Origin: Rhodobacteraceae bacterium UBA7436
GTDB taxonomy: Bacteria > Pseudomonadota > Alphaproteobacteria > Rhodobacterales > Rhodobacteraceae
Length of the DNA: 12,300 nucleotides
Assembly: GCA_002478745.1 (NCBI GenBank)
Contig: DLQI01000126.1
Coordinates: 1-12,300, forward strand
Direction of reading: 5' to 3'
The first letter of the stretch is position 1, and each line of letters starts with the position of its first letter. The notes beneath the pieces are model-generated. The model saw only the letters and a list, made by a program, of their open reading frames with translations. It searched no databases and was not told the origin of the DNA. Positions 1-5,764 of this stretch are shown here, piece after piece. Both the position numbers and the translations under genes were made by a program.

Positions 1-384
1 CAATGTATCGAGGGAGATGTTCACGCGGCGCACACCTGCGGCAAACAGATCATCGGCGTATTTTTCAAGTTGGCTGCCATTGGTGGTCAGCGTCAATTCC
101 TTGAGCGTTCCAGCTTCTAGGTGGCGGGTCATACCATCAAAGAAGGTCATGATCCCTTTGCGCACCAAAGGTTCACCGCCCGTAATGCGCAGTTTCTCAA
201 CACCCAAACCGATAAAGGTGGAACACATACGGTCCAATTCTTCTAACGTCAGCAGTTCCTTTTTGGGCAGGAAAGTCATGTTTTCTGACATGCAGTAGAC
301 GCAGCGAAAGTCGCAGCGATCCGTCACGGAAACGCGCAGGTAATTGATGGCGCGTGCGAAGGGGTCAATAAGAGATGCATTCAT
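1..384 (-). CDS. moaA: GTP 3',8-cyclase MoaA, N-terminal part (cut by window edge)
   Basis: MoaA is a radical SAM enzyme that converts GTP to 3',8-cyclo-GTP, the first committed step of molybdopterin (Moco) synthesis in the cytoplasm. The 128 visible residues start MNASLIDPFARAINYLRVSV. They carry the SAM-binding 4Fe-4S cluster motif CDFRCVYC (Cys24, Cys28, Cys31) and the SAM-contacting GGEP (69-72) inside RITGGEPLVRKG. Full MoaA is about 330 residues, so the second cluster and the C-terminal GG motif lie off the left edge. The start is ATG at 384-382; it precedes the conserved N-terminus by the expected distance, although I see no clear Shine-Dalgarno sequence. The gene is divergent from the lipoprotein gene at 464, and the two share a short intergenic region with no promoter I can defend. 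Identity is secure; what follows in its operon is unseen. Confidence 0.95.
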   Translation of the reverse strand, partial: MNASLIDPFARAINYLRVSVTDRCDFRCVYCMSENMTFLPKKELLTLEELDRMCSTFIGLGVEKLRITGGEPLVRKGIMTFFDGMTRHLEAGTLKELTLTTNGSQLEKYADDLFAAGVRRVNISLDTL

Positions 385-463
385 ACGTATATAGGTAGGG
401 ATGCGCCTATGGCAGGGCAAGAGGGAAAGGGTGATTGAAGCCGATGCGCACGCAAGCTACTGT

Positions 464-910
464 ATGATTATGAAACATATTATCGTGATGACCGCTGTCG
501 GGGCCAGTTTGGCCGGATGTGCAAACCTTAACCTTGGTGGAACTGGTGCAGGAAATGCCATACCGGACGCTGTGATTGACGGTCCGTTAGGCGTTGCAAC
601 CAGTGAGCTGCGCCCAATTGCGCGTCCAGAGGGTACACCGATGGTCGCGCAACCTGTTGCTGTGCAAACCGGGGCGCTTGGGGTCACCGTTGCGTCCCTT
701 GGAACTCCTGCTGAAACGGGTCTGTGGTTAAAGACCCCTTTGGTTAAAGCGCAGCAAACTGGCAGCGTGGCCTATAATGGCAAAACAGTAAGAGTATTGT
801 TGGTCCCGATTGTGGGCGAAGCAACGGCCGGTAGCCGCATGTCTTTGCAAGCATTTCAGGCGTTGGGTGCACCGCTGACTGATCTGGTGTCAGTCGAGGT
901 GACGGGGTAA
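464..910 (+). CDS. Small outer-membrane-type lipoprotein, possible double-psi beta-barrel domain
   Basis: The product is a predicted lipoprotein of about 148 residues. MKHIIVMTAVGASLAGC is a short type II signal peptide with a perfect lipobox, LAG|C. I therefore start it at ATG 464 (or ATG 470) rather than at the in-frame ATG at 401, which would bury the signal behind 21 hydrophilic residues. After the lipidated Cys come a Gly/Asn-rich linker and a conserved-looking half, with GLWLKTPLV, VRVLLVPI, GSRMSLQAFQALGAPL and VSVEV. The last part (small turn, Ser-Leu, LG, PL, then a terminal beta strand) recalls the double-psi beta-barrel of RlpA-like proteins; that is inference. I recall similar roseobacter lipoproteins mislabelled as D-galactarate dehydratase, and nothing here supports that enzyme. 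Its role, perhaps in the cell envelope, is unknown. It is monocistronic, as its stop codon lies inside a stem-loop. Confidence 0.8.
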   Translation: MIMKHIIVMTAVGASLAGCANLNLGGTGAGNAIPDAVIDGPLGVATSELRPIARPEGTPMVAQPVAVQTGALGVTVASLGTPAETGLWLKTPLVKAQQTGSVAYNGKTVRVLLVPIVGEATAGSRMSLQAFQALGAPLTDLVSVEVTG

Positions 911-940
911 ACCAGCCGCCGCGCATGGGGCGACTGGTTT
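909..940. terminator. Shared stem-loop between convergent genes
   Basis: Arms AAACCAG-C-CGCC (909-920) and GGCG-A-CTGGTTT (929-940) form an 11-bp stem around an 8-nt loop, with one internal mismatch. In the plus-strand transcript the mismatch is C.A; in the minus-strand transcript it becomes a U.G wobble, so the helix is continuous. It begins in the stop codon of the lipoprotein gene and ends 6 nt from the stop of the alkylation repair gene. This position suits a bidirectional terminator. The plus side is followed by GATTTGTTACTT, a poor U tract, and the minus side has none, so intrinsic termination is plausible but not strong. Confidence 0.6.
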
Positions 941-946
941 GATTTG

Positions 947-1624
947 TTACTTAAGCAGCTTTGCAGCTTCTTTGGCGGCGAATGGTTTCATCGCAGCGCC
1001 ATGTTCCTCTAGGAACGCAGCAACGGTTTCTGGATCGTGTTTGGACAGCTCTAGCAACCAGCCTGCGATTGCCTTTTGAACAAACCATGCACGATCTGGA
1101 ACAAGCGTTGCAGCCCAACCCAAGACGCGTTGGCGGATTGCCATGTCCTGTTCTTTTGGGTGGTTTTGTTTGGTCCAAGGCAAGGTGATCATCAGGGCCG
1201 CACGGCGCGTCCACATATGTTCCGACGTGACCCATGCCTCAACATGATCGATACGGGATGGGTCGGCAACAACGCGCTTTTGACCCGCCATACAGGCGTA
1301 ATCGGCAATCGCAAGGCTATCAAACTCATCCACCCATGATGCGATCAGGCCCCAGACGTCATCATCTTCTTTGATGCGCGCTTGGGTCAGCAACTTGGCT
1401 GCAGCGATGCGTGCCTCAAAGATATCGGTTTCCCATAGGGCGTCAGCCAGATCGACGCGCTGTTCCACGTCCATCTGTGTGCGCCACTCTTTGGTCAGAT
1501 CATTGATGATCGGATTGGCAACACCAAGATAGGGGCGGGGTGCCTTATGGTAGGCCGCAGAGCTTTCAGCTTTTGCGGGGTCTTGGTGTTCGTTGAGTTG
1601 CGCAAGTGCGTCCTCGAGGTTCAT
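947..1624 (-). CDS. AlkD-like DNA alkylation repair protein (HEAT-like repeats)
   Basis: Members of this family (DNA alkylation repair enzyme, AlkC/AlkD-like) are all-helical glycosylases that excise alkylated purines such as 3- and 7-methyl adducts from DNA. The 225-residue product is a row of amphipathic helical repeats of normal family length. Recognisable segments are YHKAPRPYLGVANP (about 25-38), WGLIASWVDEFD (91-102), HMWTRRAALM (136-145) and FVQKAIAGWLLELSKHDPE (181-199). By eye, Asp102 sits where B. cereus AlkD has its catalytic Asp113, but the preceding Trp109 position appears to be Val98; this comes from memory. I chose ATG 1624 because homologous proteins start near this point; an in-frame TTG at 1663 adds 13 unremarkable residues. 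The gene lies 93 nt downstream of glmS on the same strand, beyond a stem-loop, so it may have its own promoter. Family call is firm; substrate is not. Confidence 0.85.
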   Translation of the reverse strand: MNLEDALAQLNEHQDPAKAESSAAYHKAPRPYLGVANPIINDLTKEWRTQMDVEQRVDLADALWETDIFEARIAAAKLLTQARIKEDDDVWGLIASWVDEFDSLAIADYACMAGQKRVVADPSRIDHVEAWVTSEHMWTRRAALMITLPWTKQNHPKEQDMAIRQRVLGWAATLVPDRAWFVQKAIAGWLLELSKHDPETVAAFLEEHGAAMKPFAAKEAAKLLK

Positions 1625-1674
1625 GTCGGATGTATCCAGTATATGCGTTGGTAAGCCATCCAACGTGATGTATG

Positions 1675-1700
1675 TGGCCCGCCAATTTCATGGCAGGCCG
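1675..1700 (-). terminator. Stem-loop downstream of glmS
   Basis: On the minus strand the sequence GGCC-T-GCCA, TGAAAT, TGGC-G-GGCC (1699-1676) folds into a 9-bp hairpin with a central U.G pair and a 6-nt loop. It begins 18 nt past the glmS stop and ends before the start of the alkylation repair gene. No U run follows, so it may protect or trim the 3' end of the glmUS transcript rather than terminate it. Confidence 0.35.
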
Positions 1701-1717
1701 AGTGAGCTAAACGCCCT

Positions 1718-3538
1718 TTACTCTACCGTAACGGATTTGGCCAGATTACGTGGTTGATCCACGTCTGTGCCTTTGGCAAGGGCGGTGTGGTAGGCCAACA
1801 ATTGTGCAGGAACCGCGTAAACGATTGGGGCGACAACGTCTGGCACCGTTGGCATCTCAACGGTTGCCCATGTGCCTTCGCCCGCTTCCTTGAGCCCTTG
1901 GGCATCAGAGATCAAAACGACCTTACCTTTGCGGGCCATAACCTCTTGCATGTTCGAGACACTCTTATCAAACAAAGGATCGCGCGGTGCCATCACAACG
2001 ACTGGAACATGCTTGTCTACCAGTGCAATTGGTCCGTGTTTTAGTTCGCCAGACGCATAAGCTTCGGCGTGTATGTAGCTGATTTCTTTTAGTTTTAACG
2101 CACCTTCGTGGGCTAGTGGATACATAACGCCACGACCCAAGAATAGAACATCGCGTGCCTCAGAAATCTTGCGTGCAGCACTTTGCATTTGTGCGTCTTG
2201 ATCGATAGCTGCGTTGATCAATGCCGGTACATTGCGCATTGAAGCGACGTGATCTGCGAGCTGTTCTGGCGTGATTTCACCGCGATCAGATGCCGCCTTT
2301 AGGGCCAGAGAAAGCAGCACCGTCAATTGACATGTGAAGGCTTTGGTCGATGCAACGCCAACTTCAACACCCGCAAAAATAGGCAGGGCCAGATCGCTCT
2401 CACGGGCGATTGAACTTTCGGGAACGTTAACGACCGACAATATCTTGTCTGCTTTGCCTTCGCAGTAGCGCAGGGCGGCAAGCGTATCTGCTGTCTCGCC
2501 AGACTGGCTGACGAATAGGGCAACTGTGCCTTTGGTGATTGGAGGCTCGCGGTAGCGGAATTCTGATGCCACATCGATTTCAACAGGGATGCGTGCGATC
2601 TGTTCGAACCAGTATTTGGCAGTCATACAGGCGTAGTAGGCGGTGCCACAGGCAACCATTGTCAGACGTTCGATTTTTGTAAAGTCGATACCCGGCTCTG
2701 GCAGGTTAATTTCGCCTTCTGAGCTTACGTAATGTGACAGCGTATTGCCAAGAACAGTTGGCTGTTCGGCAATTTCCTTGGCCATAAAGTGCTTATAACC
2801 CGCCTTATCGACGCGTGAGCTATCAATTTCGATGGTTTTGACTGCGCGATTTTTCAACTCGCCATTTTGGTCACGAATTTCTAGGCTGGTGCGTGTTAGG
2901 ACAGCGCAATCACCTTCTTCAAGGTAGGTGACGCGGTTGGTCATTGGCGCAAGTGCGATGGCGTCTGATCCAATGTACATTTCGCCGTCACCGTGACCGA
3001 TTGCGAGAGGAGAACCCTTGCGCGCTGCGATCATAAGGTCCTGTTCGCCGTCAAATAAGAAGGCAAGGGCGAATGCGCCGTCAAGTTTTGCGAGTGTTTT
3101 GTTGACTGCTTCGATTGGTGTAGCACCTTGAGAAACAAAGTAATCCGTCAACATGGCGACGGTTTCAGTATCCGTATCAGTTGTGAACTCAAGGCCGTGT
3201 GTTGCGAGTTCTTCGCGCAATTCACGGAAGTTTTCGATGATACCATTGTGCACAACGGCAACCTTGCCAGACTTGTGCGGGTGCGCGTTGTTCTCGTTCG
3301 GTGCGCCGTGTGTCGCCCAGCGGGTGTGGCCAATGCCAGACTTACCTGCGAGTGGTGCATGGACCAAACGGTCCCCAAGGTTCACCAGTTTGCCGATAGC
3401 GCGGCGGCGGTCCAAGGTGCCATCGTTTATCGTCGCGATACCTGCGCTGTCATAGCCGCGATATTCCAAGCGTTTGAGCGCTTCAACGAGGATTGGTGCA
3501 ACTTCATTGGTCCCAAGGACCCCTACAATACCACACAT
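1718..3538 (-). CDS. glmS: Glutamine--fructose-6-phosphate aminotransferase (isomerizing)
   Basis: GlmS makes glucosamine-6-phosphate from fructose-6-phosphate and glutamine, the entry step to UDP-GlcNAc for peptidoglycan and LPS. The 606 residues match the usual length (about 608). Residues 1-220 form the Ntn glutaminase: after removal of Met1 the nucleophile is Cys2 of MCGIVGVLG, with GHTRWATHG (70-78) and HNGIIENF (97-104). Two SIS sugar-isomerase domains follow, with MVACGTAYYA (294-303) and SQSGETADTLA (344-354) in the first, and LGRGVMYPLAHEGALKLKEI and HAEAYASGELKHGP (490-503) in the second. The C-terminus NLAKSVTVE carries the lysine that binds the open-chain sugar. ATG 3538 lies 1 nt after the glmU stop; its site, AAAGGGAG, sits inside the end of glmU, so translation is probably coupled. 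I see no glmS ribozyme, as expected outside Firmicutes. Confidence 0.98.
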   Translation of the reverse strand: MCGIVGVLGTNEVAPILVEALKRLEYRGYDSAGIATINDGTLDRRRAIGKLVNLGDRLVHAPLAGKSGIGHTRWATHGAPNENNAHPHKSGKVAVVHNGIIENFRELREELATHGLEFTTDTDTETVAMLTDYFVSQGATPIEAVNKTLAKLDGAFALAFLFDGEQDLMIAARKGSPLAIGHGDGEMYIGSDAIALAPMTNRVTYLEEGDCAVLTRTSLEIRDQNGELKNRAVKTIEIDSSRVDKAGYKHFMAKEIAEQPTVLGNTLSHYVSSEGEINLPEPGIDFTKIERLTMVACGTAYYACMTAKYWFEQIARIPVEIDVASEFRYREPPITKGTVALFVSQSGETADTLAALRYCEGKADKILSVVNVPESSIARESDLALPIFAGVEVGVASTKAFTCQLTVLLSLALKAASDRGEITPEQLADHVASMRNVPALINAAIDQDAQMQSAARKISEARDVLFLGRGVMYPLAHEGALKLKEISYIHAEAYASGELKHGPIALVDKHVPVVVMAPRDPLFDKSVSNMQEVMARKGKVVLISDAQGLKEAGEGTWATVEMPTVPDVVAPIVYAVPAQLLAYHTALAKGTDVDQPRNLAKSVTVE

Positions 3539-3539
3539 T

Positions 3540-4886
3540 TTAGTTGCTCCCTTTAAGTTTGGCCTTCTTGGCCTGTAACATATCGAACAATTTTTGTGCC
3601 ATGCCCGGTTTCGACACTTGGCGTGCGCGACCGATGGCCAAGGCCTCGGAATCGACGTCTGAGGTAATCACTGACCCGCTGCCTGTCATCGCGCGATTGC
3701 CAACGGTGACGGGTGCAACCAGCATTGTGTTGGACCCGATAAACACATCGGCCCCAATTTCGGTGCGGTGCTTTAGGACGCCATCATAGTTGCAGGTGAT
3801 TGTGCCTGCGCCGATATTGCTGCGCTCACCGATTGAGGCATCGCCGATGTAGGACAGGTGGTTCACCTTGGCCCCTTCAGCGATGGTTGCGTTTTTAACT
3901 TCGACAAAGTTGCCGATGCGCACGTTTTCGGACAATTCAGCACCCGGACGCAGGCGGGCATATGGCCCCACAACACTGCCGCGTGAGACATGGCAGCCCT
4001 CAAGGTGTGAAAATGCGCGGATGGTTGTGCCGGACTCGACTGTCACGTCAGGACCAAAGACCACATTGGGTTCGATGATTGTGTCCCGTCCGATGATGGT
4101 GTCCAACGAAAGGTACACGGTGTCTGGTGCAACGAGCGTTACACCATCCTCCATCAATTTGAGGCGGGCAGCGGCCTGATACATTGCATCAGCGGATGCA
4201 AGTTCTGCGCGTGAGTTAACGCCGAGGGTTTCGCCCTCTGAGCAGGTAACAACGGTTGCTGAATGGCCTGCATTGCGGGCAAGACCAATCACGTCTGTAA
4301 GGTAGTATTCACCAGATGCGTTGTCGTTTGTTACTTGGCTTAGTAAGTCAAATAAAATCGGACCATTGCAGCAAATAACGCCGCTATTACATAGATTTAT
4401 TTCACGTTCTTCAGGTGATGCATCTTTAAATTCAACTATGCGTTCTAGGGATGAGCCGTCGGTCACAAGGCGGCCATATCGGCCAGCGTCTTGTGGTTCA
4501 AAGCCAAGGACAACAACATCCGCTTTGGCATCTAACATAGCCTGCAAGGTTTCGGGCTTCACGAACGGCGTGTCGCCATACAGCACGATCACCTTGCCCT
4601 CAAAACCTGCCAACGCATCAGCGGCTTGGGACACGGCGTGGCCGGTGCCAAGCTGTTCGGTTTGCAAAACGACCTTGGCTTCTGGGTCATAGGCTTGGGC
4701 CGCTTTGGTCACGACTTCTGCGCCGTGGCCCGCAATAATAACGGTGTGGGTCGGATCAAGTGTTGCGCCTGCGCGCATCGCGTGGACCAACATCGGTGCA
4801 CCTGCGATGGGGTGAAGTACTTTTGGTAAATCAGAATTCATCCGTGTGCCCTTGCCGGCACCCAGAATAATTAAAGCAACACTCAT
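3540..4886 (-). CDS. glmU: Bifunctional GlcN-1-P acetyltransferase / GlcNAc-1-P uridyltransferase
   Basis: GlmU acetylates glucosamine-1-phosphate and then couples the product to UTP, giving UDP-GlcNAc. The protein is 448 residues (E. coli 456). The pyrophosphorylase half (1-230) opens with LGAGKGTRMNSDLPKVLH (8-25) and has the metal-binding Asp105 in YGDTPF. A linker helix leads to a left-handed beta-helix of hexapeptide repeats (about 250-430), with the catalytic His343 in KVNHLSYIGD and GAGTITCNYDG after it. ATG 4886 puts the glycine-rich loop at the proper N-terminus and has AGAGA upstream; the in-frame extension to 4943 adds 19 basic residues without family support. It is first in the glmU-glmS unit and divergent from the phosphatase at 5025. 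Oddity: codons for residues about 147-199 (4290-4450) are low-GC (35% over 4321-4440) and use ATA, CTA and TTA, unlike the rest of the gene. Confidence 0.98.
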   Translation of the reverse strand: MSVALIILGAGKGTRMNSDLPKVLHPIAGAPMLVHAMRAGATLDPTHTVIIAGHGAEVVTKAAQAYDPEAKVVLQTEQLGTGHAVSQAADALAGFEGKVIVLYGDTPFVKPETLQAMLDAKADVVVLGFEPQDAGRYGRLVTDGSSLERIVEFKDASPEEREINLCNSGVICCNGPILFDLLSQVTNDNASGEYYLTDVIGLARNAGHSATVVTCSEGETLGVNSRAELASADAMYQAAARLKLMEDGVTLVAPDTVYLSLDTIIGRDTIIEPNVVFGPDVTVESGTTIRAFSHLEGCHVSRGSVVGPYARLRPGAELSENVRIGNFVEVKNATIAEGAKVNHLSYIGDASIGERSNIGAGTITCNYDGVLKHRTEIGADVFIGSNTMLVAPVTVGNRAMTGSGSVITSDVDSEALAIGRARQVSKPGMAQKLFDMLQAKKAKLKGSN

Positions 4887-5024
4887 GCGAAATCTCTTTT
4901 GTTCTATTCGTGCCCGTTTTATCCATTTGTACCAAAGGCACAAGGTATTTGGGCATCAATTGAAATTGCGGGTTGCAACACTCGCAAGCGGTTGACCGCC
5001 GAAACCATCAAAGGGGCGCAGGCT

Positions 5025-5690
5025 ATGAAGACAGTAATTTTTGATTTGGACGGCACATTGGCCGACACCAGCGGTGATTTGATTGAGGCCGCCAATGTTT
5101 GTTTTCGTGACATGGGCGTTGGCGATATGTTGGACCCTTTATCAGATGCAGGCACGGCGCTGCGCGGGGGGCGGGCGATGTTGTCGCTGGGGCTGCAGCG
5201 TTTGGAACGTGCCAATGACGCGGATGTTTTGGATCACTATTATCCCGTGCTGTTGGAAGCTTATGCCAAAGACATCGACAGCCGCACTGTTATGTATGAC
5301 GGCGCGATGGATGCTGTTGAGGCCCTGAAAACGCTGGGCTATGGCGTTGGTATTGCCACGAACAAGCCCGAAGGGTTGGCAGAGGAGTTGTTACGCCGCC
5401 TTGGTGTGCGCGATGCGTTTGCTTCGATGGTGGGCGCGGATACGCTGCCTATGCGTAAACCTAACCCTGAACATTTGTTTGAGGCGGCGCGCCGTGCGGG
5501 GGGGGATCCTGCGATGACCTGTCTGATTGGGGATACGGATACGGACCGCAAAACTGCGCGCAACGCTGGTGTACCGTGTGTCTTGGTCACTTTTGGCCCT
5601 GCGGGTGGCGATATGGCAGCATTGGAGCCCGAGGCATTGTTGGACCATTATAAAGACCTGCCAGACATTGTGACCAATTTGTTGGGGTGA
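5025..5690 (+). CDS. gph: HAD-IA phosphatase, probable phosphoglycolate phosphatase
   Basis: This is a haloacid-dehalogenase-superfamily phosphatase of 221 residues, most like Gph, which removes 2-phosphoglycolate formed by RuBisCO side reactions or by repair of 3'-phosphoglycolate DNA ends. All four motifs are present: FDLDGTLADT with nucleophile Asp7 and acid/base Asp9, GIATNK with Thr112, Lys145 in RKPNPEH, and GDTDTD with Asp170 and Asp174 for Mg2+. Residues about 15-85 form the helical cap (subclass IA), which sets substrate choice. ATG 5025 has AAGGGG 8 nt upstream and places motif I at the N-terminus; the longer reading frame back to 4899 adds 42 residues unlike any HAD. It is divergent from glmU over 138 nt, in which I could not pick a convincing promoter. 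The substrate is inferred: PpaX-like pyrophosphatase or another sugar-phosphate phosphatase are alternatives. Confidence 0.85.
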   Translation: MKTVIFDLDGTLADTSGDLIEAANVCFRDMGVGDMLDPLSDAGTALRGGRAMLSLGLQRLERANDADVLDHYYPVLLEAYAKDIDSRTVMYDGAMDAVEALKTLGYGVGIATNKPEGLAEELLRRLGVRDAFASMVGADTLPMRKPNPEHLFEAARRAGGDPAMTCLIGDTDTDRKTARNAGVPCVLVTFGPAGGDMAALEPEALLDHYKDLPDIVTNLLG

Positions 5691-5700
5691 AGGAGTTGTT

Positions 5701-5733
5701 TTGGGGTTTGTAAATCTGTGTTGTGCGTCTTGA
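5701..5733 (+). other. Candidate 10-codon leader peptide
   Basis: A perfect AAGGAG (5690-5695), which begins in the phosphatase stop codon, stands 5 nt before TTG 5701. That codon opens a tiny frame reading MGFVNLCCAS with a TGA at 5731-5733. The stop falls inside the hairpin region at 5718-5760. No other start codon sits at a usable distance from this Shine-Dalgarno: the aminotransferase frame has a stop at 5711. The tandem Cys codons just before the stop suggest a ribosome-stalling leader, but this is inference from one sequence and the SD could be chance. Confidence 0.22.
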
Positions 5734-5760
5734 CGCGCAGCACTCGTGTCAGCACAACAC
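5718..5760 (+). promoter_or_regulatory. Inverted repeat in the leader of the aminotransferase gene
   Basis: GTGTTGTGC (5718-5726) and GCACAACAC (5752-5760) are perfect 9-bp inverted repeats separated by 25 nt. Between and overlapping them is a competing small hairpin, GCGTC-TT-GACGC (5725-5736). The two structures share bases 5725-5726 and so exclude each other. The right arm ends 4 nt before ATG 5765, exactly where a ribosome would bind, so the long stem would hide the start. There is no U run, so a terminator is unlikely. A DNA operator is an alternative reading. Confidence 0.4.
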
Positions 5761-5764
5761 CCCT

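Noticed and set aside
401..463. Upstream start for the lipoprotein
   Set aside because: It would add 21 charged residues before a perfect type II signal peptide and hide the lipobox.
1625..1663. TTG-started extension of the alkylation repair gene
   Set aside because: TTG with no SD adds 13 residues that do not resemble the family; ATG 1624 fits better.
3539..3560. glmS ribozyme or riboswitch ahead of glmS
   Set aside because: Only 1 nt separates glmU and glmS, and the ribozyme is a Firmicutes feature; no matching structure is possible here.
4887..4943. N-terminal extension of glmU
   Set aside because: It adds 19 basic residues before the conserved nucleotidyltransferase N-terminus, while ATG 4886 has a purine-rich SD.
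4957..4968. CAATT-GA-AATTG inverted repeat between glmU and the phosphatase gene
   Set aside because: Five-base AT-rich arms are expected by chance and no promoter boxes are arranged around it.
4899..5024. N-terminal extension of the HAD phosphatase
   Set aside because: It would overlap the glmU promoter side and add 42 residues before motif I, which in HAD proteins is near the N-terminus; ATG 5025 has a good SD.
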